DNA of 64,000 nt from positions 1 through 64,000 of the forward strand of contig JAVBUR010000054.1 of the NCBI GenBank assembly GCA_031555145.1, written 5' to 3'. Source of the DNA: JAJDIA01 sp031555145 (GTDB lineage: Bacteria; Bacteroidota; Bacteroidia; Bacteroidales; Tannerellaceae). Every line of letters begins with the position of its first letter. Position 1 is the first letter of the stretch. This document shows, piece after piece, positions 9,011 to 17,337 of the stretch. The position numbers and the translations under genes are program-made. The notes beneath the pieces were generated by a model. It did no database searches. It was not told the DNA's origin and saw only the letters and a program-made list of their open reading frames with translations.

Positions 9011-9379
9011 TTACCGGTGATGTTCCTTCCATCGCATCCAGTTGTCTAACTGTGCGCAGCAGAAGAAGAAGGAGGCACCTACGGAGAGGGCAACGATAAG
9101 CGTGAAAAGTCCCTTTACCAATTGGCTGGTTTCGGCAGTCGGCTCTGATGGAGCAAGCAACAGGTAGCCCATACCCAAAGCAAACAGAAAATAGGCAACC
9201 AGTACGGCGACCATCCAGGTAATAACCGGACGAGATAAGTTATACGATTTGCGACTGTCCGCTTGCTCCTTGGCTACCTGCTTCATGACACGAGCCAATA
9301 ATTCGGACGAAGGCTTCTCTACAGAGCCTTCCATCAGCTTCCGCGTCAGTTTGTCAATCTGTTTATCATCCCTTTTCAT
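9011..9379 (-). CDS. membrane protein downstream of sigma factor, probable anti-sigma factor
   Basis: 122 residues: a charged N-terminal cytoplasmic segment (1-50, MKRDDKQIDKLTRKLMEG), then two membrane helices (about 53-74 and 88-106) and a short Cys-containing tail. It overlaps the sigma factor gene by 4 bases, so translation is coupled. Position and topology fit an anti-sigma factor that holds the ECF sigma factor at the membrane. I see no ZAS His-Cys motif and no recognisable family, so the role rests on context. Confidence 0.6.
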   Translation of the reverse strand: MKRDDKQIDKLTRKLMEGSVEKPSSELLARVMKQVAKEQADSRKSYNLSRPVITWMVAVLVAYFLFALGMGYLLLAPSEPTAETSQLVKGLFTLIVALSVGASFFFCCAQLDNWMRWKEHHR

Positions 9380-9939
9380 ACTAAATCAACTGTTTCTGTG
9401 AGCATAATGCGTTGTAGTGTCTCGTAGAAGCGTTTGCGTCCGCGAAACAACTTCACTTTGATATTGGAGGCCGTCAGGCCGGTGATCTGATGAATATCCT
9501 CCACCGAACATTCTTCCAGGTAGTAGAGGGTGAGCAGCAGGGACTCGTCGGCCGATAGCCGGCTCAGTACATCTCTTACGACAGCCTGCCGGTCTTTCTG
9601 TTCCAGCAGAGCGGTTGCCGATTCGATCTCATGGTCGGTCAGCGTGTCGGCACCGGCCTCGTCATAGGCTACAAAGAAACGTTGCTGCCGATGAGCCGTA
9701 AGCGCCGTGCGGTACACGATACGATAGAACCAGGTAGAGAACTTGCTTTCAAACTGAAAAGCCGGAAGCGCCCGGTACATTTTGACAAAAGCATCCTGAG
9801 CCACCTCCTCCGCCTCCTCACGGTTCTCCAGGATACGAAAAGCAATGGTGTAAGCCATTCGTTCATACTTCGCCACCAGGCAGGAAAAACTTTGCATGTC
9901 GCCTGCCAGGATCTGCTTAATCCACTGCTTCTCGTCCAT
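9376..9939 (-). CDS. ECF RNA polymerase sigma factor
   Basis: 187 residues. Region 2 is seen in AFRILENREEAEEVAQDAFV with KMYRALPAF and the promoter-melting FSTWFYRIVYRTA. Region 4 lies at about 128-180 (LSADESLLLTLYYLEECSVE, then IHQITGLTASNIKVKLFRGR). This length is usual for sigma-70 family ECF proteins. It is the middle gene of a three-gene operon: a DUF6249-like protein 9 bases upstream and a likely anti-sigma factor overlapping its end. A motif pair typical of ECF promoters lies upstream of the operon, which suggests autoregulation. Confidence 0.92.
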   Translation of the reverse strand: MDEKQWIKQILAGDMQSFSCLVAKYERMAYTIAFRILENREEAEEVAQDAFVKMYRALPAFQFESKFSTWFYRIVYRTALTAHRQQRFFVAYDEAGADTLTDHEIESATALLEQKDRQAVVRDVLSRLSADESLLLTLYYLEECSVEDIHQITGLTASNIKVKLFRGRKRFYETLQRIMLTETVDLV

Positions 9940-9948
9940 TTCGAACCG

Positions 9949-10350
9949 TTAGTTGTTTTGCCTCGTTTGTTCGTATGCATCATCCTCGTGTTCCATTTTC
10001 CGCGAAAGGAAGAAGTAGACCACAAAACCGATACCACCACACAAAATCGCCATGGAGCTAATGACCAATCCAATCCAACCCCAGTCAACGAGCGGTTTCA
10101 TCAGGAAACCAATCAGGACACCAATGGCCAGGCCAATCATCACCAGCCCGTTGCGCAAAGCCGGATAACGGTTGGCTTTCTTTTCCGGCTTCTCGATTTC
10201 CTGCGGAATAATTCCCCGTTCAATCATGGCCAGTCGTTCGGAGTTGCGTCCGCGGAGATGTGTAAATCCCAGTATAGCCCCCAATACTACAGGTACGCCA
10301 ATACAAAAAACAATGCCCAATATGGCTACTACCAAGCCTTCGTCTTCCAT
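9949..10350 (-). CDS. DUF6249-like membrane protein, first gene of the sigma operon
   Basis: 133 residues with three hydrophobic segments (about 7-29, 68-88, 92-114). Between the first and second is a cytoplasmic loop carrying RNSERLAMIERGIIPQE, the motif I associate with DUF6249. The C-terminus is charged (SRKMEHEDDAYEQTRQNN). It precedes the ECF sigma gene by 9 bases. The family's function is unknown; the linkage to an ECF sigma factor suggests it senses or responds to envelope stress. Confidence 0.7.
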   Translation of the reverse strand: MEDEGLVVAILGIVFCIGVPVVLGAILGFTHLRGRNSERLAMIERGIIPQEIEKPEKKANRYPALRNGLVMIGLAIGVLIGFLMKPLVDWGWIGLVISSMAILCGGIGFVVYFFLSRKMEHEDDAYEQTRQNN

Positions 10351-10392
10351 TTTACTTTCGTTTTAATTGTTAATACTCATCTTCTGCCTATA

Positions 10393-10420
10393 GGACAACG
10401 GTGGTTTCGATCCGGTTACA
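10393..10420 (-). promoter_or_regulatory. candidate ECF-type (autoregulatory) promoter
   Basis: On the minus strand TGTAACC (10414-10420) is followed after 15 bases by TTGTCC (10393-10398). A GTAAC -35 with a GTC-containing -10 is the general pattern of ECF promoters. It lies 43 bases upstream of the first gene of the operon. This is inference from motif and position. Confidence 0.4.
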
Positions 10421-10458
10421 AAAAACACATCATTTATTTCATCCACCATAGAAAGTAA

Positions 10459-10491
10459 AAGAGGATGCCCAAGATATTCGGACATCCTCTT
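10459..10491 (-). terminator. terminator of the DoxX-oxidoreductase transcript
   Basis: Perfect 9-bp stem (AAGAGGATG with CATCCTCTT) and a 15-base loop. On the minus strand it is followed by TTAC, so it ends the transcript of the gene at 10520. It also has a T-rich side on the plus strand. Confidence 0.7.
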
Positions 10492-10519
10492 CCTTTTATA
10501 ATAAGAGGCCTACATGCTA

Positions 10520-12175
10520 TCAGGCAAGTTCTCCCCGTACGATCTCTTCTTTTTCAGGATCCCAGTACATAGTACGTCCTTCGAGGTAGGCGCGCGTACC
10601 CATGTGTGCGGTGATGGCTTCTTCGAAGGCCTGGTCGATGTTGCAACTCGGGGTCTTCTGTTGGCGGATACATTCCAGCCACTCGCGAACGTGCAGGTGG
10701 GTGGTGTCGTAACGCTTGCCGTTTACATACGTATAGAGCAGACCGCGCTTGGCGAAGTACAACTCAGTAGCAGAAGTCACCGTATCCGAACTGTTTTGTC
10801 CCGGTACATAGGTGTAGAAGGGATTGTCGGTCGGTATGACTCCTTGGGCGATTTTTTCCTTATACCGTTGCGAGTCGCGATCGACCGTGATCTCGAGGAT
10901 ATTCGATACTTCCATCGAAGCGTCTGTACCCATGAAGACCTTGCCACGGTTGCGGCCGCTGGCCAGCGTAGCACTGTAGAGCATGGTCATGTTCTTTTTC
11001 GGGAATTCGAAGGTGGTTTGCAGCACGTCAGGCACGGTACGTCCGTCTTTGAAGAAATAGACACCGCCTGACGAAGTGGCCGAATGCGGAATGCCGACGT
11101 GCATGATTTGGTTGACAGCATCGAATTCGTGCGTCAGCAAGTCGCCCGACAGACCGGTACTGTAGTCCCACCAGCAGCGCCAGCGGAAGAAACGTTCGAG
11201 GCTAAACTGGCTGCGTTCTTCAGGACCGACATAGCGTTCGAGGTTATACTTCATCATATAGTCTGTGTATTCCTTGATACGGTCGGGGTTGCCTTCAAAC
11301 TGTCGCCAGTCGATCGTTGTCGGATTCGATCCTTCGATGATATCATATACCCAGGCACCGTTCGGCGAGTTACGGTTGGTACATACCTCAATCAGGTTGA
11401 CGTTACCCAACAATCCGTTGCCGATGATCTCTTCGGCTTTCTGGTAGCAGTCGGTCTGACGTCCCTGATGTCCTAACTGGAAAACGATACCGGATTCTTT
11501 TACTATGTCGCGGATCATATAGGTTTCGGGAACCGTCCACGACATGGGTTTTTCTACATATACATGCTTCCCGGCTTTAGCGGCATCCATCGCCATGGTG
11601 CCGTGCCAGTGGTCGGGCGTGGCGATGATGACGGCGTCAATGTCGTCGGCCGCCAACAGTTCCTGGTAGTGGCGGTAGCGTTTCGGCGCTTTGCCGAAGG
11701 CTCCGTCCGAGCCTTCCCGGTTGATATTGGAACAGGCCACCACCGCTTGGTCGGCAAAGACATCGAAGATGTCGCACACACCATTCACCACGATATTCAA
11801 GTCGTCTTGTTCGAGGTATTGCTGGTAACGGTTGTCGTTCTTATTCTTTTGGGCATCGGCGATACGGGCGTCGATCCACGACGGTTCGGCAAAGCCTGCT
11901 GCACGCAGTATCTGTTTGCCGCGGATACCGAAGCCAATCACACCGAGGCGTATCTGTTGTCCACCTTCTTTCGGTTCCAGGTAAGCAGCCTGGCGGTTGC
12001 TGATCTGGAAAACATCAGATATCTTACGGTCTTTCAGTGCGTCTTTACGTTTTTGGTACACACCATAAGCGAGTGCGCCCAATACCGGTACGGTGGCCAG
12101 TGCCTTCAATGCGTCGCGGCGCCCTTTGTCCGGTTCCTGTCCCTGTTCGGGGGTATTCTTTACTTCTTCTGACAT
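10520..12175 (-). CDS. Gfo/Idh/MocA-family oxidoreductase, large Tat-exported type
   Basis: 551 residues. The N-terminus is polar for 18 residues, then has a twin-Arg-like KGRRDALKALATVPVLGALA, so export by Tat is likely but the motif is weaker than in the paralogue at 13744. A Rossmann region follows (IRLGVIGFGIRGKQ), then ATPDHWHGTMAMDA and the catalytic-Lys motif VYVEKPMSWT. The enzyme is expected to oxidise or reduce a sugar with bound NAD(P). The start lies 2 bases after the stop of the DoxX gene. The gene belongs with the downstream DUF1080 and second oxidoreductase genes, a set linked in Bacteroidetes to C3 oxidation of glycosides. Confidence 0.85.
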   Translation of the reverse strand: MSEEVKNTPEQGQEPDKGRRDALKALATVPVLGALAYGVYQKRKDALKDRKISDVFQISNRQAAYLEPKEGGQQIRLGVIGFGIRGKQILRAAGFAEPSWIDARIADAQKNKNDNRYQQYLEQDDLNIVVNGVCDIFDVFADQAVVACSNINREGSDGAFGKAPKRYRHYQELLAADDIDAVIIATPDHWHGTMAMDAAKAGKHVYVEKPMSWTVPETYMIRDIVKESGIVFQLGHQGRQTDCYQKAEEIIGNGLLGNVNLIEVCTNRNSPNGAWVYDIIEGSNPTTIDWRQFEGNPDRIKEYTDYMMKYNLERYVGPEERSQFSLERFFRWRCWWDYSTGLSGDLLTHEFDAVNQIMHVGIPHSATSSGGVYFFKDGRTVPDVLQTTFEFPKKNMTMLYSATLASGRNRGKVFMGTDASMEVSNILEITVDRDSQRYKEKIAQGVIPTDNPFYTYVPGQNSSDTVTSATELYFAKRGLLYTYVNGKRYDTTHLHVREWLECIRQQKTPSCNIDQAFEEAITAHMGTRAYLEGRTMYWDPEKEEIVRGELA

Positions 12176-12177
12176 AA

Positions 12178-12684
12178 TTAAATAAGCTTATATTTAACCA
12201 ATGACGGACATACACGTCCCAGCACACGGTCGAAACCGCAAATCTGTGATGTCGGGAAGACACACATCAAGCCCAGTGCGGCCAGTTCGACCAGGTTCTT
12301 GTCTATCCACAGGTAAGAGCCTTCGAACGGCATCATATAGACAGCCCCGATAAACGAGGGATGAGACAGGGTATACATGGCCAACAGGACCATGCCACAG
12401 ACGGAAGACAAGCGGTAAAGCAATCCCAGCGTTAATCCTAAACCTATCAGCAATAAGGCATACTCATTCACGTAGTTAACCATCACCATCAAGTCTGCAT
12501 GTTGCGTCAGATTGATGAAGAAGGAAGAGGCGGGGCCTTTCGAGTCCAGAAGGTAAGGTAAAGAGGTCCAATGCGGGTTCATGATCTTGACCATTCCTTC
12601 ATACATGAAATGCCAGCCAATAAAAAGGCGCAGTACCATCAGCCAGGTAAACTGGGCCTTCGAATAGTTATAATCTGCTTTCAT
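12178..12684 (-). CDS. DoxX-family membrane protein
   Basis: 168 residues with four membrane helices (about 14-30, 60-85, 87-106, 128-146). The start (WLMVLRLFIGWHFMYEGMVK) is the DoxX signature. DoxX proteins are quinone-linked or redox-associated subunits; here the likely role is to pass electrons from a periplasmic sugar oxidoreductase to the quinone pool. It is the first gene of a two-gene transcript with the oxidoreductase at 10520, 2 bases apart. The electron-transfer role is inferred from this pairing. Confidence 0.85.
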   Translation of the reverse strand: MKADYNYSKAQFTWLMVLRLFIGWHFMYEGMVKIMNPHWTSLPYLLDSKGPASSFFINLTQHADLMVMVNYVNEYALLLIGLGLTLGLLYRLSSVCGMVLLAMYTLSHPSFIGAVYMMPFEGSYLWIDKNLVELAALGLMCVFPTSQICGFDRVLGRVCPSLVKYKLI

Positions 12685-12753
12685 TCTTTTTGGGTATTTC
12701 TATTGGGTCTAAAAAACGGAGTCGTAACAAGTCGTAAGGTTTGGCAAGAAAAA

Positions 12754-12796
12754 AAATACCCGAAGCCTTAACTGATAAGCCAAGCTTCGGGTATTT
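12754..12796 (-). terminator. strong terminator after the DUF1080 gene
   Basis: 13-bp perfect stem (AAATACCCGAAGC with GCTTCGGGTATTT) followed on the minus strand by a run of T. It separates the transcript of 12829-15225 from that of 10520-12684. Confidence 0.9.
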
Positions 12797-12828
12797 CCTA
12801 AGAAATAGAGGTATATCCGTAAGCTGGA

Positions 12829-13716
12829 TTAATCCAATATTTTCACTTTGATATTACGGAACCATACGTCGTCGCCATGATCCTGAAGACCAATGTAACC
12901 TTCGTGGTTTGCTCCACCGCAGTTCAGCAACAGTTCGTAAGCCAACGGCCACTCTTCTTTTTTGAATTTACTGTTGTCCAGTAATTCTTTCCATTTCGGA
13001 GTCCAGAGGTGGTATTCAACCACGTTGGCGCCATTCTGCTGGTGCAATACAGTACCTTTGAATACCGTGATCGTCGTGTTGTTCCATTCGCCGAACGGCT
13101 TCTGGTTCTGCGGTTTGGCCGGAATCATGTCATACAAAGAGGTAGACATGCGGTTACCGTCAACACCCATCTTGGCATCCGGGTGGTTAGCATTATCCAA
13201 TACCTGGCTTTCGGGAGCAGAGATGTAGATCGGCTCGTTCAGGATTTCCTGTGCCAGATAGAAGATACCGGAATTAGAAGCCTTAGCACATTTCCAGTCT
13301 ATAGACAGTTCAAAGTTTTTGAACTTATGACCGAAGATCAGGTCGCCACCATCTGCAGCCTGTGCTTCACCAGCACCAGAACCGACAAATTTGATGGCTT
13401 TTTCTGCTTCGTCAATGATCCAACGTGCAGGCACATTGTCGCGTCCGTAACCACGCCAGCCGTTGAATGTTTTTCCATCAAACAGGATGTAGTAACCATC
13501 CTTGTCCATGGCAAACTTAGCCATGTCATACTGGGTCTTTTCCAGGATGGTGTAAGCGGGGATTACAGTGTCTTCCGGAGTCACAGGGATTTCCTGTGTC
13601 TGGATGGTGATGTTTTCCCACGGTTCGGCTTGTTTGGCCAGGCCGCTACCGCCGCCACATGAAATCAATGAACCCATCATAACAGCTGCGCTTGCTAATA
13701 CGATTACTTTTTTCAT
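12829..13716 (-). CDS. DUF1080 (3-keto-disaccharide hydrolase-type) lipoprotein
   Basis: 295 residues. A lipobox (GSLISC, lipidated C20) follows a short signal. The DUF1080 domain spans about 75-295: DGKTFNGWRGYGRDNVPARW, then GDLIFGHKFKNFELSIDWK and ASNSGIFY, ending with the strand WFRNIKVKILD. DUF1080 proteins have a concanavalin-like sandwich, and members act on 3-keto-glycosides after oxidation by a Gfo/Idh/MocA enzyme. The oxidoreductase gene lies 27 bases upstream in the same transcript, which fits that partnership. The exact glycan is not known. Confidence 0.85.
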   Translation of the reverse strand: MKKVIVLASAAVMMGSLISCGGGSGLAKQAEPWENITIQTQEIPVTPEDTVIPAYTILEKTQYDMAKFAMDKDGYYILFDGKTFNGWRGYGRDNVPARWIIDEAEKAIKFVGSGAGEAQAADGGDLIFGHKFKNFELSIDWKCAKASNSGIFYLAQEILNEPIYISAPESQVLDNANHPDAKMGVDGNRMSTSLYDMIPAKPQNQKPFGEWNNTTITVFKGTVLHQQNGANVVEYHLWTPKWKELLDNSKFKKEEWPLAYELLLNCGGANHEGYIGLQDHGDDVWFRNIKVKILD

Positions 13717-13743
13717 TTGAGATATAAATTAATTGATGAATGA

Positions 13744-15225
13744 TTATCTGGGCATGTCAACCAGTTTCCAACCATCACGATAGTTATGCTTGATCAGTTC
13801 GGCAGCAAACTGCTTTGCATTGATCGGATCAGTCATAGACTTATCGAAGCTCGGGTGACCGTCGTGGATCTTGAAGCCGTCTTTGATAACGATCTTGATC
13901 TCTTCGGTGTCGGTCAGGTTCGTGAATTGCATGTTCGGACCATCCCAATGCAGTTCCTTGTTCAGGTTTTGCAGACGTACGGCCAATACACCCATTACCA
14001 CCATTTCGTTGAACGGACCTGCTTCAGAGAAGTCGGATTTTGTCATCACGCGGTTAGCCGGGCTTTCTTTACAGGCACGGATCCAGTCTTGTTCGTGACC
14101 ACCATTCATAGCTTTTTCCACGCGACGGCATACCTTCGGTGCGTTCGGTTTGCGAACAGACAGCAACCACGGGTTCACACCGTAGCAACCGCAGATCAGC
14201 GTATCTTTCGTTCCGTGGAAGATGACAGCACCGCCGCTGTCGTTCATGTCTCTGCCTGCTGGCCATCCTGCTGGCATATCGGGTTTCAAACCACCGTCAT
14301 ACCAATGTACTTCTACTTCAGGCATGGCTACCTTCGCCATATTGTCGCGAGCGGGGAATACGAGTTTTACGTGCTGAGCCTGCGGAGCGCAATCTCTCAA
14401 CAGCAGTGTGGACGAACCCTGTACTTTGGTAGGATAACCCAACTTCAAGCCTTTGAATACCGGATGCAGGATGTGGCAAGCCATATCGCCGAGTGCTCCT
14501 GTACCATAAGCCCACCAACCGCGCCAGTTCCAGGGGTGATAGATGGCATTGTACGGACGCATTTCTGCCGGACCGGTGAACAGATCCCAATTCAGTGTAG
14601 AAGGAATTTTGTCGGCTTTTTCCGGTGTCATCAGACCTTGCGGCCAGATCGGACGGTCGGTAAAGGCTTCTACTTTGGTGATTTCACCAATCTCACCATT
14701 CCAAATCCATTCGCATACCAAGTCAACGCCTTCGGCTGAAGAACCCTGGTTACCCATCTGGGTGGCTACCTTATGTTTAGCCGCCAATTTGGTCAGCAAA
14801 CGCGATTCGTACACAGAGTGTGTCAACGGTTTCTGTACATAGGCATGTTTGCCCATTGAGATGGCATCGGCAGCAATGATACAGTGTGTATGGTCGGCAG
14901 TAGCAACCAAGACGGCATCAATTGATTTACCCATTTCATCGTACATTTTACGATAGTCCCAATATTTTTTAGCTTGGGAATAGTTTTCGAACACGCCTTT
15001 GGAATACTTCCAGTCCACGTCGCAGAGCGCTACGATGTTTTCTGTCTGCATGTTTTTCAGGTTAGCATTACCCATACCACCAATACCGATACCGGCGATG
15101 TTCAACTTATCAGTCGGAGCCGTGTAACCATGGCTCTTACCAAGAATAGTGTTCGGGACAATTGTCAGCGCAGCAGCTGCAGTTGCTCCTCTTTGAAGAA
15201 AGGTTCTTCTTGAAATGTTTGACAT
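13744..15225 (-). CDS. Tat-exported Gfo/Idh/MocA-family oxidoreductase
   Basis: 493 residues. I chose the ATG at 15225 because it places a canonical Tat signal at the N-terminus (MSNISRRTFLQRGATAAAAL); the frame is open to 15252. Rossmann motif: IAGIGIGGMGNANL. Sugar-oxidoreductase motifs: ATADHTHCIIAADA and HAYVQKPLTHSV (catalytic K). Export in folded form with bound NAD(P) is normal for this subgroup. It is the first gene of a two-gene transcript with the DUF1080 lipoprotein. It is shorter than the paralogue at 10520 and differs in its C-terminal half. Confidence 0.88.
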   Translation of the reverse strand: MSNISRRTFLQRGATAAAALTIVPNTILGKSHGYTAPTDKLNIAGIGIGGMGNANLKNMQTENIVALCDVDWKYSKGVFENYSQAKKYWDYRKMYDEMGKSIDAVLVATADHTHCIIAADAISMGKHAYVQKPLTHSVYESRLLTKLAAKHKVATQMGNQGSSAEGVDLVCEWIWNGEIGEITKVEAFTDRPIWPQGLMTPEKADKIPSTLNWDLFTGPAEMRPYNAIYHPWNWRGWWAYGTGALGDMACHILHPVFKGLKLGYPTKVQGSSTLLLRDCAPQAQHVKLVFPARDNMAKVAMPEVEVHWYDGGLKPDMPAGWPAGRDMNDSGGAVIFHGTKDTLICGCYGVNPWLLSVRKPNAPKVCRRVEKAMNGGHEQDWIRACKESPANRVMTKSDFSEAGPFNEMVVMGVLAVRLQNLNKELHWDGPNMQFTNLTDTEEIKIVIKDGFKIHDGHPSFDKSMTDPINAKQFAAELIKHNYRDGWKLVDMPR

Positions 15226-15305
15226 AGCAATTCTTAAATTATAGATTAGCACTTAAAATGATATAATTCTTTCGGTTTTGTGTTCCTTCACCACACAAAG
15301 TGATG

Positions 15306-15313
15306 CAAATATA
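15306..15313 (-). promoter_or_regulatory. -7 box for the oxidoreductase-DUF1080 transcript
   Basis: Minus strand TAtaTTTG, 80 bases upstream of the start codon at 15225. It lies in the 308-base divergent spacer 15226-15533. That spacer otherwise holds only AT-rich sequence and the plus-strand box at 15467. Confidence 0.4.
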
Positions 15314-15466
15314 GCCATTGCAGTGTGACAGGCATAGTTCCAAAGTCGCTTTCTCACGCCAAAATAACCTTTTTTAACGCCCGGGTAACACTATTTGATT
15401 TATGTCATTTATTTGGTCATAAATTAATTTGATGGATGGTTCTTATTTCATTCAGTAAAAACCTCT

Positions 15467-15474
15467 ATATTTGG
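15467..15474 (+). promoter_or_regulatory. -7 box for the DUF4492-cydAB operon
   Basis: TAtaTTTG, 59 bases upstream of the DUF4492 start. A good -33 element is not visible. Confidence 0.45.
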
Positions 15475-15533
15475 CAAAGCCGGTAAACTTTTTTGCCTGT
15501 TACATGGTTATATATTAATTAAGGATTGAGTAG

Positions 15534-15755
15534 ATGAGACCTTTTCTAATACGCGCCTATTACTTTTACCTGGAAGGATTCAAAGGAATGACTCTGGGTA
15601 AAACGCTTTGGTGTATCATCCTGATTAAACTATTTATCATGTTTTTCGTTCTTAAATTATTCTTTTTTCCTTCCTTTCTCAAGCCTTTCGGCGATTCGTC
15701 CGGGAAAGGGCAATATGTGTCTAAAGAATTAATCGAACGATCCACTGCACCTTAA
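15534..15755 (+). CDS. DUF4492 small membrane protein, putative cytochrome bd accessory
   Basis: 73 residues, one central membrane helix (about 25-47) between a basic N-terminus (MRPFLIRAYYFYLEGFKGMT) and a polar tail. It lies 11 bases upstream of cydA and is therefore translated in the same operon. Families like CydX and CydH in other bacteria are short one-helix subunits of cytochrome bd, and DUF4492 fits that pattern by size, topology and position. A direct subunit role is inference. Confidence 0.8.
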   Translation: MRPFLIRAYYFYLEGFKGMTLGKTLWCIILIKLFIMFFVLKLFFFPSFLKPFGDSSGKGQYVSKELIERSTAP

Positions 15756-15766
15756 AAAATATACAT

Positions 15767-17326
15767 ATGGGGAGTATTGATACGGCTTTAATTGATTGGT
15801 CAAGAGCGCAATTTGCCCTCACAGCCATGTACCACTGGTTGTTCGTGCCACTAACATTAGGTTTGGGAATTATCCAGGCCATTATGGAAACCATCTATTA
15901 TAAAACAGGGAAGGAACGGTGGAAAACGGCCGCCCAGTTTTGGATGAAACTGTTTGGGATCAACTTTGCGATCGGCGTAGCCACCGGGCTGATCCTGGAA
16001 TTTGAATTCGGCACCAACTGGTCGAACTACAGTTGGTTTGTGGGCGACATTTTCGGCGCCCCGTTGGCTATTGAGGGAATCCTGGCGTTCTTTATGGAAG
16101 CGACCTTTATTGCCGTCATGTTTTTCGGTTGGAACAAAGTAAGCAAAGGCTTTCACCTGGCTTCCACTTGGCTGACGGTGATCGGAGCTACCTTGTCGGC
16201 CTTATGGATATTGATTGCCAATGCCTGGATGCAATATCCGGTAGGTATGGAATTCAATCCGGACACGGTGCGCAACGAAATGGCCGACTTCTGGGCGGTA
16301 GCCTTATCACCGGTCGCCATCAATAAATTCTTCCACACGGTGCTGTCCGGATGGGTGCTGGGAGGTATGTTTGTAGTGGGTGTCAGCAGTTGGTACCTGC
16401 TCAAGAAGCGAAATACGGAATTTGCCTTGTCAAGCATCAGGGTAGGGGCTTTGTTCGGTCTTATCTCTGCTTTATTGATCGCCTTTACCGGCGATAAATC
16501 CGGATACGAAGTGGCACAGAAGCAGCCGATGAAACTGGCCGCCATGGAGGCGCTGTACGAAGGAGGTAACGGTGTGGGGTTAGTAGGTATTGCCCTGCTG
16601 AATCCGGAAAAACAACGGTATGACGACGGCGTTGATCCGTTTATCTTTAATATCCAGTTTCCCAAAATGCTATCCTTGTTGGCCGAACGGCAACTGGATG
16701 GGTATGTGCCGGGTATCACCAACCTGATTGAGGGTGGTTATACCACCAAGCAGGGAACTGTCGCTCTGTCGGCCGCCGAAAAGATAACCAAGGGACAGAC
16801 TGCTATCCAGGCGTTGGCCGATTACCGTGTTGCCAAGAAAGCAAACGATGAAGCCGCGGCCGCACTCCACCGTGCTACACTGGAAGAAAACTATCCCTAC
16901 TTCGGTTATGGCTATATCCGGGATGTAACGGAACTAATACCGAATGTTAGCCTGACATTCTATTCATTCCGCATTATGGTAATCCTTGGAGGTTTCTTTA
17001 TCCTTGTGTTCTTCATTGCCCTGTTCTGGGAGTATAAGAAGAAATTTGCCGATGCCCGTTGGTTACAATATGTCTGCCTTTGGACGATCCCATTGGCGTA
17101 TATCGCAACCCAGGCGGGATGGGTGGTGGCAGAAGTAGGCCGGCAGCCGTGGGTCATCCAGGATATTCTGCCGTCGAGCGCCGCCATTTCCAAATTGGAT
17201 GTGTCGTCGGTACAGCTGACCTTCTTCCTTTTCCTGATCCTTTTCACCGTATTGCTGATCGCAGAGATCGGAATTATGGTCAATGCCATCAAGAAAGGTC
17301 CGGAAACAAGTGACCATCAACATTAA
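15767..17326 (+). CDS. cydA: cytochrome bd ubiquinol oxidase subunit I
   Basis: 519 residues, multiple membrane helices. Seen: the high-spin haem b ligand H23 in MYHWLFVPLTLGLG, the acidic proton-path cluster APLAIEGILAFFMEATF, and the signature GRQPW at about 458-462. The protein holds haems b558, b595 and d and, with CydB, oxidises quinol and reduces O2 to water. The long region between about 240 and 390 (the Q-loop area) contains the quinol site. In anaerobic Bacteroidales this oxidase scavenges low O2. cydB follows 11 bases later. Confidence 0.97.
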   Translation: MGSIDTALIDWSRAQFALTAMYHWLFVPLTLGLGIIQAIMETIYYKTGKERWKTAAQFWMKLFGINFAIGVATGLILEFEFGTNWSNYSWFVGDIFGAPLAIEGILAFFMEATFIAVMFFGWNKVSKGFHLASTWLTVIGATLSALWILIANAWMQYPVGMEFNPDTVRNEMADFWAVALSPVAINKFFHTVLSGWVLGGMFVVGVSSWYLLKKRNTEFALSSIRVGALFGLISALLIAFTGDKSGYEVAQKQPMKLAAMEALYEGGNGVGLVGIALLNPEKQRYDDGVDPFIFNIQFPKMLSLLAERQLDGYVPGITNLIEGGYTTKQGTVALSAAEKITKGQTAIQALADYRVAKKANDEAAAALHRATLEENYPYFGYGYIRDVTELIPNVSLTFYSFRIMVILGGFFILVFFIALFWEYKKKFADARWLQYVCLWTIPLAYIATQAGWVVAEVGRQPWVIQDILPSSAAISKLDVSSVQLTFFLFLILFTVLLIAEIGIMVNAIKKGPETSDHQH

Positions 17327-17337
17327 ATTATATTACT

